Source: Listeria valentina
GTDB lineage: Bacteria; Bacillota; Bacilli; Lactobacillales; Listeriaceae
Assembly: GCF_011800755.1 (NCBI RefSeq)
Contig: NZ_JAATJW010000005.1
Span: 28,059 to 92,058 of the forward strand
Length of the DNA stretch: 64,000 bases
Reading direction: 5' to 3'
The position numbers were made by a program, and so were the translations under genes. The notes below the pieces were generated by a model, which was not told the DNA's origin, did not search any database, and saw only the letters and a program-made list of their open reading frames with translations. How positions within the stretch are numbered: position 1 is the stretch's first letter; the number at the start of each line of letters is the position of its first letter. Positions 55,975 through 64,000 of the stretch are shown here, in pieces.

Positions 55975-57255
55975 ATGGAAATTCAATTACCTCGCGGCAC
56001 AAGAGACATTTTGCCAAATGAAATTGGGACTTGGCACTTTTTAGAAAATAAATTTCGATCGATTTGCGAAACTTATCGTTATAGCGAAATTCGAACTCCT
56101 ATTTTTGAACATACTGAGCTTTTTGAGCGCGGTGTGGGGGATTCGACGGATATCGTAACGAAAGAAATGTACACCTTCCAAGATAAAAAAGGAAGAAGCT
56201 TAACACTTCGTCCAGAAGGTACGGCGCCTGTTGTTCGTTCTTTTGTGGAACATAAGATGTTTGGTGATGTGAACCAGCCCGTTAAACTTTATTATAATGG
56301 ACCGATGTTTCGCTATGAACGACCACAAGGCGGGAGACAGCGTCAATTTACGCAAATGGGGATCGAAGCCATTGGAAGTGATGACCCATCAATTGATGCA
56401 GAAGTGATTTCACTTGCAATGAACTTCTTTCGTTCAATTGGTTTAAAAAATATTTCTCTTATTATTAATAGTCTTGGCGATAAAGAAAGTCGCTTAAAAC
56501 ACAGGGAAGCATTGATCGCGCATTTTGAACCGCAAATTGATGAGTTTTGTTCAGATTGTCAAGCGCGTCTTTATAAAAATCCACTTCGGATTCTGGATTG
56601 TAAAACGGATCATGAACATCCACTTGTAACAAGCGCGCCATCTATTTTAGATTTTTTAAATGAAGAATCGGAGGCATACTTTGCTAAGGTAAAAGGATTC
56701 TTAGATGCCATTGGGATTTCTTATACAGTGGATCCAACGCTTGTAAGAGGCCTTGATTATTACAATCACACGACATTTGAAATTATGAGTGATGAAGAAG
56801 GATTTGGCGCAAAAACCACACTTTGTGGAGGCGGTCGTTATCACGGTCTTGTACAAGAATTTGACGGGCCAGATACACCGGGTATTGGTTTCGGGATGGG
56901 TGTTGAACGTGTTTTACTTGCACTTGAAAAAGCGCAAGTAAAAATCCCTGCAGCAAAAGCACTAAGTTGCTACGTGATTTCTGCACAAGAAGAAGCAGAT
57001 GAAAAAGTCGTACAACTGGTGAATACGCTTCGGAATCACGGAATTAGTGCCGAAAAAGATTATCAAAAACGAAAACTTAAAGCGCAACTTAAAGATGCCG
57101 ACCGAAAACAAGCAAAATATACCGTAATCATCGGTGAAGATGAAATTCGAACGGGTGAATATAGCTTGAAAAATATGGCTACGGGTGAACAGTTCCTCGT
57201 TACTGAAACTGAATTAATTACGACGCTTGAAGAGCAAGCTGAGGGGGACGAATAA
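55975..57255 (+). CDS. hisS: Histidyl-tRNA synthetase
   Basis: 426 aa. Class II synthetase: N-terminal [10 protein letters not shown], motif 2 [19 protein letters not shown], the histidine A motif [15 protein letters not shown] and motif 3 [13 protein letters not shown], then the C-terminal anticodon domain (about 325-420) with [22 protein letters not shown]. It charges tRNA-His and is controlled by the T-box just upstream. aspS starts 4 bp after its stop. Confidence 0.97.
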   Translation: MEIQLPRGTRDILPNEIGTWHFLENKFRSICETYRYSEIRTPIFEHTELFERGVGDSTDIVTKEMYTFQDKKGRSLTLRPEGTAPVVRSFVEHKMFGDVNQPVKLYYNGPMFRYERPQGGRQRQFTQMGIEAIGSDDPSIDAEVISLAMNFFRSIGLKNISLIINSLGDKESRLKHREALIAHFEPQIDEFCSDCQARLYKNPLRILDCKTDHEHPLVTSAPSILDFLNEESEAYFAKVKGFLDAIGISYTVDPTLVRGLDYYNHTTFEIMSDEEGFGAKTTLCGGGRYHGLVQEFDGPDTPGIGFGMGVERVLLALEKAQVKIPAAKALSCYVISAQEEADEKVVQLVNTLRNHGISAEKDYQKRKLKAQLKDADRKQAKYTVIIGEDEIRTGEYSLKNMATGEQFLVTETELITTLEEQAEGDE

Positions 57256-57259
57256 AATA

Positions 57260-59029
57260 ATGGAAAAAAGAACATCCTATTGTGGAGAATTAACGGAAAA
57301 AAATCAAGGCGAAATTGTTACGCTACATGGTTGGGTACAAAAACGGCGTGACCTAGGTGGCTTAATCTTTATCGATTTACGTGATCGTGAAGGAATTGTT
57401 CAAGTGGTTTTCAATCCTGAACTTTCTAGTGAAGCCCTTTCGATTGCAGAAGAAATACGCTCTGAATTTGTCATTTCTGTTAAAGGAGAAGTGGCATTAA
57501 GACGTGAAGAAGCTGTAAATGACAAACTTAAAACGGGGAAAATTGAGGTTCTTGCAAGTGAAGTGACGATTTTAAATCGCTCGAAAACACCGCCTTTTTA
57601 TATCGAAGACGGGATCAATGTTTCTGATGAACTTCGCTTGAAATACCGCTATTTAGATCTTCGCCGTCCTGAAATGACTGCTGTCTTTAAAATGCGGCAT
57701 CACGTCACTCGTGTTTTTCGTGAAAAATTAAATGAACTTGGTTTTTATGATATCGAAACGCCTTACTTGACGAAAAGCACGCCAGAAGGTGCGCGTGACT
57801 ATTTAGTGCCTAGTCGAGTTTATCCAGGTAGTTTTTATGCATTGCCTCAATCCCCGCAAATTTTGAAACAATTGCTGATGACAGCGGGATTCGATAAATA
57901 CTATCAAATTGTTCGTTGCTTCCGCGATGAGGATCTTAGAGGCGATCGCCAACCTGAATTTACACAAGTGGACTTAGAAACGAGCTTCTTGAGTAAAGAA
58001 GAAATTCAAGAAATTACAGAAATCATGCTAACTGCAGTTGTAAAAGAAGTGAAGGGAATTGAAATTCCTCGACCTTTCACGAGAATGACCTACGATGAAG
58101 CGATGCGTCGTTTTGGAAGTGATAAACCAGATGTTCGCTTTGGATTAGAACTTACAGACGTTTCAGAGGTTGTGCAAGATGTTTCGTTTAAAGTCTTTAC
58201 GGGAGCTCTTGAAGCAGGTGGGGAAGTGAAGGCGATCAATGCGAAACAAGCAGCTGAAAAGTATTCACGTAAAGATATTGATGCGTTAGGCGAATTTGTA
58301 GCTACTTACGGAGCTAAAGGTCTTGCTTGGATGAAAGTCGAACAAGATGAACTGAAAGGACCAATTGCTAAATTCTTTGATGCTAGTAAACAAAGTGAAT
58401 TGCGACAAGCTCTTGAAGCTGAAGCTGGTGACTTATTACTATTTGCTGCAGATACAAAAGAGATCGTAGCAGCTTCACTTGGTGCACTTCGGACGAAACT
58501 TGGAAAAGACTTAGCGCTTTATGATGAAAATGAACTTGCCTTTTTATGGGTAACGGACTGGCCACTATTTGAATATGATGAAGAAGCTGGTCGCTTTGTG
58601 TCTGCCCACCATCCGTTTACTTTACCGCGTGAAGAAGACATTGAAAAGCTGGAATCTAATCCTGAAGATGCGATGGCTGAAGCGTATGATATTGTTTTAA
58701 ATGGCTATGAAATCGGCGGAGGCTCGCTGCGGATTTACCAAAAAGATGTGCAACAAAAAATGCTTCGTGCGCTAGGGTTTAGTGATGAGGAAGCAGAAGC
58801 GCAATTTGGCTTTTTGATGAATGCACTGGAATACGGAACGCCGCCACATGGTGGTATTGCGTTAGGGCTTGACCGAATTGTTATGATTTTAGCTGGAAGC
58901 AGTAATTTACGTGATACAATTGCATTTCCGAAAACGGGTAGTGCGGTTGACTTGCTTACACAAGCGCCAAGTAGCGTAAGTGATGGGCAATTAAAAGAAT
59001 TGGGCTTAGAGATTGAAGATGAATCTTGA
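57260..59029 (+). CDS. aspS: Aspartyl-tRNA synthetase
   Basis: 589 aa from the ATG giving [17 protein letters not shown] (the frame also runs upstream through the hisS end). N-terminal OB anticodon domain with [29 protein letters not shown]; class II core with motif 2 [21 protein letters not shown]; bacterial GAD insertion (about 300-415); motif 3 [31 protein letters not shown]. Bacterial type. The tight hisS-aspS pair is shared by Bacillales, so histidine starvation also alters aspS. Confidence 0.97.
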   Translation: MEKRTSYCGELTEKNQGEIVTLHGWVQKRRDLGGLIFIDLRDREGIVQVVFNPELSSEALSIAEEIRSEFVISVKGEVALRREEAVNDKLKTGKIEVLASEVTILNRSKTPPFYIEDGINVSDELRLKYRYLDLRRPEMTAVFKMRHHVTRVFREKLNELGFYDIETPYLTKSTPEGARDYLVPSRVYPGSFYALPQSPQILKQLLMTAGFDKYYQIVRCFRDEDLRGDRQPEFTQVDLETSFLSKEEIQEITEIMLTAVVKEVKGIEIPRPFTRMTYDEAMRRFGSDKPDVRFGLELTDVSEVVQDVSFKVFTGALEAGGEVKAINAKQAAEKYSRKDIDALGEFVATYGAKGLAWMKVEQDELKGPIAKFFDASKQSELRQALEAEAGDLLLFAADTKEIVAASLGALRTKLGKDLALYDENELAFLWVTDWPLFEYDEEAGRFVSAHHPFTLPREEDIEKLESNPEDAMAEAYDIVLNGYEIGGGSLRIYQKDVQQKMLRALGFSDEEAEAQFGFLMNALEYGTPPHGGIALGLDRIVMILAGSSNLRDTIAFPKTGSAVDLLTQAPSSVSDGQLKELGLEIEDES

Positions 59030-59036
59030 TAGCGAT

Positions 59037-59071
59037 AAAAAGGAATCGGCAATCCTACCGATCCCTTTTTT
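59037..59071 (+). terminator. Terminator of aspS
   Basis: AAAAAGG-ATCGG...CCGAT-CCTTTTTT: an interrupted stem with one mismatch and a T run. Confidence 0.75.
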
Positions 59072-59080
59072 GAACAAACA

Positions 59081-59111
59081 AAAACGTGAGTTCCCGCAAC
59101 TCACGTTTTTT
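59081..59111. terminator. Second, bidirectional terminator after aspS
   Basis: AAAACGTGAGTT-cccgc-AACTCACGTTTTTT. It backs up aspS termination and ends the converging minus-strand gene. Confidence 0.8.
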
Positions 59112-59491
59112 TATTGATTCGTAATTTTTTCTAAGTTGTCAACTTTTACTTTGTTGACAAGCAAACCTTTATTGTTTTCATTCGACCAAAATGGACCTTC
59201 CAGTTCTTGGCTCGTTTTTTTATCGACATGTTTTTTGTTGTAAAATGTCGCTTCTATGTTATAATGATTTCCTTTTTTAACGGAATTTAAAAGATCTTTT
59301 GAAACTGGCAGGGTAACGATTGTGTTTCCTGCGCCGTCAATGGTGCCGCTGATTGTTTTTTTATCCGCATCTTTTTTGCTTACGTTAAAACTAAAAGTTA
59401 AATTTACTTTTGAAGATACATGTTGATAGTAAAAATAACCGCCGCCAAGTAGCAAAATAGCAACCAGCGTAAATATAGGAATTTTACGCAT
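59111..59491 (-). CDS. Membrane-anchored small extracytoplasmic protein of unknown function
   Basis: About 126 aa from the ATG at 59491 (a TTG at 59512 would add seven residues). One N-terminal membrane helix (about 5-22, IFTLVAILLLGGGYFYY) is followed by a soluble, lysine-rich domain of about 100 residues, predicted outside the membrane, with VNLTFSFNVSKKDADKKTISGTIDGAGNTIVTLP. There is no lipobox Cys and no recognised family. The ribosome site is weak (AAAGAAG, or GGAGG 14 bases up). It lies between aspS and amt, a place with a small hypothetical gene in other Listeria. Confidence 0.6.
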   Translation of the reverse strand: MRKIPIFTLVAILLLGGGYFYYQHVSSKVNLTFSFNVSKKDADKKTISGTIDGAGNTIVTLPVSKDLLNSVKKGNHYNIEATFYNKKHVDKKTSQELEGPFWSNENNKGLLVNKVKVDNLEKITNQ

Positions 59492-59657
59492 ATAACTTCT
59501 TTGCGCCTCCAATCTAATGACATCTCTATCCCATTATAACGCATAAATGGCTTCTGGAAAGAGAAACAAGTGATTTCTCATCGTTTTTTTAGAATTGAAG
59601 GGCATTTTTGAGGATTTACTCATGGAAATCTTCTTTTTGAGCATCTAATTTTCATGT

Positions 59658-60866
59658 TTAACGGTCGTGATACGCCTTTTCACCATGCAAGGTCCAATCC
59701 AGTCCGCTCGTCTCTTGTTCTTCGTTGACGCGGATCGGGAGGAACAAGCGAATGATTGCCACAATCACAATTGTAAGGACAGAAACGAATAAAATGGTCG
59801 CACCAATTGCGGCAATTTGCTTGAAAAGCAGTGTATAGTTGCCGAAGAAAAGGCCGTTTGCTCCATTAGGATTCACTTTGATGGAAGCAAATAAACCTGT
59901 TGCAATGCCACCCCAAATACCTCCGATACCATGCAAACCAAACGCATCAAGGGCATCATCATATTTCACTTTTCCTTTTAGCCAAGAAACACCCCAAAAG
60001 CAAAGCATACCGCCGATAAAGCCAATCGGGATAGCGCTTGGAATGCTAACAAATCCAGCGGCTGGTGTGATGGATACAAGGCCTGCGATCGCTCCAGAAA
60101 TTGTGCCTAACATGGTTGGGCGTTTGTGCATGAGCCATTCAACGGCTCCCCATCCGATGATTCCTGCAGCAGCTGCCGTGTTTGTGTTGACGAAAGCTGT
60201 CATGGCTACTTGGTCGATCGTAAGGGCGCTTCCAACGTTAAAACCGTACCAACCGAACCAAACGAGAATACCTCCGATCAAAGCAAGTGGTAAATTGTGC
60301 GGCGAGGCGGTATCGGCTTCTTTTCGGCGTCCGATCATGATGGCTAGCACGAGCCCTGTAACGCCAGAACTGATATGAACGACATTACCACCAGCAAAAT
60401 CAAGGGCTCCTAGCTCGCGGAGAAAGCCACCTTCACCCCAAACCCAGTGTGCGACGGGGGCATAAACGAGTAAAGACCAAAGAAGAATAAATACGAGGTA
60501 AGCAGGAAAACTCATTCGTTCGGCGAAGGCGCCAGATATGATCGCAACCGTCAAAACGGCGAATGTCATTTGAAACATCATGAATAACAAGTGCGGAATT
60601 GAATCGCTATAAAGTGTTGAACTAGAAAACCTAACATTGTGGAGAAAACTCCATTCGAAGCCACCTATAAAAGCGTTATTCGGCGAGAACGCAAGCGAGT
60701 AACCGATTAAAATCCACAGAATGGAAACGATGGCCATGGAGCTAAAACTATACATCGCGGTACTTAGCACGTTTTTGCGCCGAACCATCCCTCCATAAAA
60801 CAATGCAATTCCTGGTGTCATTAGCCAAACTAATAATGTGCAGAAAAACATAAAAATAGATTCCAT
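59658..60866 (-). CDS. amt: Ammonium transporter (Amt/NrgA)
   Basis: 402 aa, 11 predicted membrane helices. Amt motifs: PGIALFYGGMVRRKNVLST near the N-terminus, YAPVAHWVWGEGGFLRELGALDFAGGNVVHISSGVTGLV with the first pore His, and DDALDAFGLHGIGGIWGGIATGLFA with the second pore His. The C-terminal cytosolic tail that usually binds PII is present (about 375-402). No glnK/nrgB gene is adjacent, unlike in L. monocytogenes. A GlnR-type box lies over its promoter. SD GAGGAGAG 6 bases upstream. Confidence 0.94.
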   Translation of the reverse strand: MESIFMFFCTLLVWLMTPGIALFYGGMVRRKNVLSTAMYSFSSMAIVSILWILIGYSLAFSPNNAFIGGFEWSFLHNVRFSSSTLYSDSIPHLLFMMFQMTFAVLTVAIISGAFAERMSFPAYLVFILLWSLLVYAPVAHWVWGEGGFLRELGALDFAGGNVVHISSGVTGLVLAIMIGRRKEADTASPHNLPLALIGGILVWFGWYGFNVGSALTIDQVAMTAFVNTNTAAAAGIIGWGAVEWLMHKRPTMLGTISGAIAGLVSITPAAGFVSIPSAIPIGFIGGMLCFWGVSWLKGKVKYDDALDAFGLHGIGGIWGGIATGLFASIKVNPNGANGLFFGNYTLLFKQIAAIGATILFVSVLTIVIVAIIRLFLPIRVNEEQETSGLDWTLHGEKAYHDR

Positions 60867-60887
60867 AATCAGCTCTCCTCTATTTTA

Positions 60888-60904
60888 TGTCATATTATAT
60901 AACA
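60888..60904 (-). promoter_or_regulatory. GlnR/TnrA-type operator at the amt promoter
   Basis: TGTCA-TATTATA-TAACA fits the TGTNA-N7-TNACA consensus perfectly on both strands. It is 21 bp upstream of the amt ATG and contains a minus-strand TATAAT (-10), so binding would repress. Listeria has GlnR, and repression under nitrogen excess is expected. Confidence 0.75.
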
Positions 60905-61012
60905 TAAATAATTTTATTTTATGGTATTATCATACAGTATAGAGATTTATTTGCAAGCGTAATCTGTTTTTTGCTGTTTTTGTCGGTATATATAACATTT
61001 TGATGAGGCGAT

Positions 61013-61041
61013 TTGAAAAAAAGTGTTATAAAAGGTAAGAT
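61013..61041 (+). promoter_or_regulatory. Promoter of the TetR gene
   Basis: TTGAAA (61013-61018) and TAAGAT (61036-61041), spaced by 17 bp. An imperfect inverted repeat (ATAACATTTT near 60992 and AAAGTGTTAT near 61020) overlaps it but is unlike the palindrome at 61691. Confidence 0.5.
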
Positions 61042-61065
61042 GAAATAAAAAAGGAGAGGATTGAA

Positions 61066-61668
61066 GTGGCTAGAAGAAGTCGAGCAGAAGAAATGGCTCG
61101 GACCCGTTTAAAAATCTTAGATGCTGGTAGGACTCTTTTTATGAAAAAAGGATATCGAGCGGTAACTACTCGAGAAATAGCTTTGTCTGCTAAAATTACT
61201 CAGCCAGCATTGTATCATCATTTTCAAGATAAAGAAGTTCTTTATCTTGAGGTTGTGAAAAAATTAACTGCTGATATTCAATCTGACATGAAGAACATTT
61301 TAGATAAAAAGATAAATTGCGAAGCTAAACTTAATCTAGTTGTACTAAATTTAATTGAAAAACATCCAACTAACATTTTACTAATGGTCCATGATATTTT
61401 AAATGAGTTAAAAAAAGAAAACCAGAGAGTATTATATGATTTATGGTATAGAAGCTATTTTTTGCCTATAGAAGCTATTTTTTCAGACTTTGTTAAAAAG
61501 GGAGATACACAAAGTCAACTTACATCTAAAGAAGCGGCAGAATATTTTTTATCGGCAATTACTCCACTTTTTATGCCCACAAATCTGCTGTCGACTAAGG
61601 AACTTAGAGAAAAAGTATCGGAAAGAATCTATTTGATTTTGTTTGGGTTTATGAAAAAAGAGGTATAG
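61066..61668 (+). CDS. TetR/AcrR-family transcriptional regulator
   Basis: 200 aa from a GTG after AAGGAGAGG. The N-terminal DNA-binding domain (about 10-60) has RLKILDAGRTLFMKKGYRAVTTREIALSAKITQPALYHHFQDKEVLYLEVV, the standard TetR_N pattern with the recognition helix around ITQPALYHHF. The C-terminal ligand domain is not assigned. It lies 66 bp upstream of an MMPL transporter with a perfect palindrome between them, so it probably represses that transporter. Codon use looks slightly more A/T-rich than its neighbours, consistent with an accessory gene. Confidence 0.88.
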   Translation: MARRSRAEEMARTRLKILDAGRTLFMKKGYRAVTTREIALSAKITQPALYHHFQDKEVLYLEVVKKLTADIQSDMKNILDKKINCEAKLNLVVLNLIEKHPTNILLMVHDILNELKKENQRVLYDLWYRSYFLPIEAIFSDFVKKGDTQSQLTSKEAAEYFLSAITPLFMPTNLLSTKELREKVSERIYLILFGFMKKEV

Positions 61669-61690
61669 TAAATTGCTTCTTTTTTTTACC

Positions 61691-61716
61691 ATTCATTTAT
61701 CAATTGATAAATGAAT
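61691..61716. promoter_or_regulatory. Perfect 26-bp palindrome, probable TetR operator over the MMPL promoter
   Basis: The half-site ATTCATTTATCAA (61691-61703) is followed directly by its exact complement (61704-61716). It covers the spacer and -10 of a likely promoter, TTTACC (61685-61690)-17-TAAATG (61708-61713), and lies 19 bp before the MMPL start codon. Size and symmetry fit a TetR-family dimer or pair of dimers. Confidence 0.75.
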
Positions 61717-61734
61717 AGAATAGGGGGATTTATT

Positions 61735-63870
61735 TTGAAAATTAAAGATGGGATAGCAAAAATAATTAGTGGAAAAAAAGGGCGCTTTGTAATTATTGCT
61801 ATTTGGATTGTTGTAGCTTTGGGATTGCAGTTTATTCTGCCAAATGCCTCAACGTATAAAGAAGATACAGCACGTGATTTATCGAAGTCGGAACCCTCAG
61901 TAATTGCAGAAAAAGTTGAAGATCGTTATTTTGAAAAGAATAATGGAATCCCTTTACTGATAACATGGTCGAGCAACCAAGGTCTTTCAACATCCGATTT
62001 GGAGAAAATTCAAGAACTGAACGCCTCTTTACAAAACGACCCAATTCCGAAGCAAAATCAGTTGGTTCCAATTGAAAAGGTGCCGCCGCAAGTCCTTTTG
62101 GAGCAACGCTCTAAGGATAAAAAATCTTTTATCCAAACTGTGATTATGGATGAAGGAACTAGTTCAGAAAAAATAAAAATAGCTATTAGTGAATTGGAAA
62201 AAAGAACGAATGGTATATTTCGAAATAACCCTTTTGAGACAAATCTCGATAGTGAAAAGCAACTGATTGCACGTGCTACTGGACCAGCAGGAATTAGCGT
62301 TGACGCCTCAGAGCTTTTTAAGGATGCAGATGTTTCTTTATTAATTGCTACAGTGTGTATTGTATTGCTTATTTTACTATTAATTTATCGCTCTCCTATT
62401 TTAGCGTTAATTCCTCTAATTGCTGTTGGGATGGCTTATTTAATCGTAACACCTATTCTTGGCTTCCTCGGAAAAGAAGGAATTATAACTTATAGCTCTC
62501 AAGGACTTTCGATTATGACTGTGCTACTATTCGGAGCAGGAACAGATTATTGTTTATTTTTAATTTCAAGGTACCGGCATTTTCTGAAAATCGAACAGGA
62601 TCGATTTAAGTCCTTACGTTTTGCTTTTAGAGGTGTATCAGGAGCTATACTTCTCAGTGGATTAACAGTGATGTGCGCTTTGCTATTGCTCCTTGCTACT
62701 AGATATGGTTCTTTCCATAATTTTGCAATTCCCTTTAGTTTAGCTATTTTAGTCATGCTACTTTCTTCTTTAACTTTAGTTCCAGCGCTTTTAGGAGTTT
62801 TTGGTCGCGTTTCTTTTTGGCCTTTCATCCCGCACCCATCAAGAGAAAATAAGAAGGAGAATAGACTGTGGGATGCAATCGGTAGAATAGCAATTAGGTA
62901 TCCAATTATCATTATAATCTTCTCTGTTGTACTTCTTGGAATGGCTTCATTTCAAGTTACGCAAATTAATTATAGTTATGATACACTTTCGAGTTTCCCA
63001 GATGATATGCCTTCTAAGGAAGGCTTTCGATTAATTGAAGACCATTTTGGTGCGGGTTATCTTGCACCTCTCACTGTTATAGTGAAAAATGGACAGAGCA
63101 AAGATCGCGAGGCACTTCAAGAAATCGAAGGTGTGAAATCAGTAAGCTCAGCTGAACCTAGCTCGAAAAATAAATCTTTTCTTAAGTATTCTGTCATTTT
63201 GAATGAAAATCCCTATAGCAAAGAAGCGATGAATAAAATTCCTAAATTAAAACAGGCAATAAAGGGCGTTGATAGTCAAGTTTATATAGCAGGGCAAACT
63301 GCTACTCAATTTGATGAACGTTCAGTTTCGAAAACTGATGAAAAAATAGTAATTCCACTTGTTATAGTACTTATTAGTGTTTTGTTGCTTTTTTATTTGA
63401 GGTCCATTGTCGCCATGATATATCTTGTTTTGACAGTGCTTTTTTCCTATACTGCTTCTCTTGGTATGGGATGGCTAATTTTGCATTATTTCTTTGAAGT
63501 TGACGCAATTTCAGGCTTGATTCCACTTTATGCATTTATCTTTATTGTAGCGCTTGGAGAGGATTACAATATATTTATGGTTTCGAGCATTTGGGAGAAT
63601 GCACATAAAATGCCGATTAGCAAGGCTGTACGAGAAGGAGTACATGAAACAGGGGGAGTAATTACTTCAGCCGGAGTTATTTTAGCGGCTACATTCCTCG
63701 TCTTGACTACACTCCCGATTGAGCTTCTTGTGCAATTTGGTTTGATAACGGCGTTGGGTATTCTAGTTGATACTTTTCTTATTCGGCCTTTACTTGTGCC
63801 GGCACTTACCGTTCTACTTGGGAAATGGGCTTTCTGGCCAGGCATGAACAGACTTTTTAAATCAAGATAA
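61735..63870 (+). CDS. MMPL-family (RND-type) membrane transporter
   Basis: About 711 aa from a TTG after AGGGGG (the ATG at 61711 lies within the operator and has no ribosome site). The layout is typical: helix 1 (about 20-38), an extracellular domain (about 45-190), helices 2-6 (about 195-360) with LFGAGTDYCLFLISRYRHF, a second extracellular domain (about 390-540), helices 8-12 with FIVALGEDYNIFMVSSIWENA. The GTDY and GEDY segments carry the proton-relay Asp/Tyr of MMPL proteins. Export of lipids, drugs or another hydrophobic compound is likely; the substrate is unknown. Confidence 0.9.
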   Translation: MKIKDGIAKIISGKKGRFVIIAIWIVVALGLQFILPNASTYKEDTARDLSKSEPSVIAEKVEDRYFEKNNGIPLLITWSSNQGLSTSDLEKIQELNASLQNDPIPKQNQLVPIEKVPPQVLLEQRSKDKKSFIQTVIMDEGTSSEKIKIAISELEKRTNGIFRNNPFETNLDSEKQLIARATGPAGISVDASELFKDADVSLLIATVCIVLLILLLIYRSPILALIPLIAVGMAYLIVTPILGFLGKEGIITYSSQGLSIMTVLLFGAGTDYCLFLISRYRHFLKIEQDRFKSLRFAFRGVSGAILLSGLTVMCALLLLLATRYGSFHNFAIPFSLAILVMLLSSLTLVPALLGVFGRVSFWPFIPHPSRENKKENRLWDAIGRIAIRYPIIIIIFSVVLLGMASFQVTQINYSYDTLSSFPDDMPSKEGFRLIEDHFGAGYLAPLTVIVKNGQSKDREALQEIEGVKSVSSAEPSSKNKSFLKYSVILNENPYSKEAMNKIPKLKQAIKGVDSQVYIAGQTATQFDERSVSKTDEKIVIPLVIVLISVLLLFYLRSIVAMIYLVLTVLFSYTASLGMGWLILHYFFEVDAISGLIPLYAFIFIVALGEDYNIFMVSSIWENAHKMPISKAVREGVHETGGVITSAGVILAATFLVLTTLPIELLVQFGLITALGILVDTFLIRPLLVPALTVLLGKWAFWPGMNRLFKSR

Positions 63871-63890
63871 TGTTTTTTATGATAAAAGGC

Positions 63891-63972
63891 AAAAGACAAG
63901 AAGTCCCTTTTGGAACTTCTTGTCTCAGACTGTAGACAAAGTAGTGAAAAACTTTGTTTACAGTCTTTTTTT
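63891..63972 (+). terminator. Two consecutive hairpins after the MMPL gene
   Basis: AGACAAGAAGT...ACTTCTTGTCT (about 63895-63926) is followed directly by AGACTGTA-ACAAAGT...ACTTTGT-TACAGTCT with a T7 run (about 63927-63971). The second is the likely terminator; the first may belong to the other strand or protect the mRNA end. The last 28 bases show nothing. Confidence 0.7.
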
Positions 63973-64000
63973 AGATATACTTGTGATAGAACATACATAA

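Overview
The window is low-GC Firmicute core chromosome and almost certainly comes from the genus Listeria (order Bacillales). The order argR-recN-ptb-buk-lpd-bkdAA-bkdAB-bkdB-pepT-gnd-lisR-lisK-yidC and the order yebC-ruvA-ruvB-queA-tgt-yajC-comN-secDF-lapA-recJ-apt-relA-dtd-amidase-hisS-aspS-amt both match the Listeria chromosome as I remember it. A 31-codon gene whose product closely matches the Listeria stressosome anchor Prli42 supports this. The species cannot be named from sequence alone. No rRNA, tRNA, transposase, phage gene or CRISPR array is visible.

Layout. Positions 1-970 hold the end of tlyA and argR. Positions 973-9668 hold recN and the branched-chain acyl-CoA pathway (phosphotransbutyrylase, butyrate kinase, E3, E1alpha, E1beta, E2), which supplies primers for anteiso/iso fatty acids. 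The bkdB transcript ends in an unusual self-complementary RNA region, and prli42 lies beyond it on the minus strand. Positions 10028-20980 hold a peptidase, gnd, the LisRK two-component system, yidC with a small membrane gene and acyP, a DUF1033 gene, fni, trhO, yitT and a ClpP1-type subunit with a CtsR-like operator. Positions 21123-28666 hold the DNA translocase FtsK and a nucleoside-type BMP lipoprotein/ABC transporter with its own promoters. Positions 28795-38456 hold ymfF-ymfH-ymfI-ymfM-pgsA-cinA-recA-rny.

At 38457-38571 the order jumps: yebC and its usual neighbours follow rny directly. In L. monocytogenes EGD-e these blocks are, from memory, more than 100 genes apart and on opposite strands, which suggests an inversion endpoint. 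A frameshifted aldehyde dehydrogenase follows. Then come Holliday junction resolution (ruvAB), queuosine synthesis (queA, tgt), protein export (yajC, secDF), recJ, apt, the stringent-response enzyme RelA, dtd, a cell-wall amidase, and a histidine T-box ahead of hisS-aspS. The right end has an ammonium transporter under a perfect GlnR-type box but without a linked PII gene, then a TetR regulator and an MMPL transporter separated by a perfect 26-bp palindrome.

Many genes use TTG or GTG starts. Starts here were chosen by Shine-Dalgarno spacing and family alignment, so several proteins are shorter than the longest open frame. Terminators and promoters were found by eye, and no folding or database search was run.
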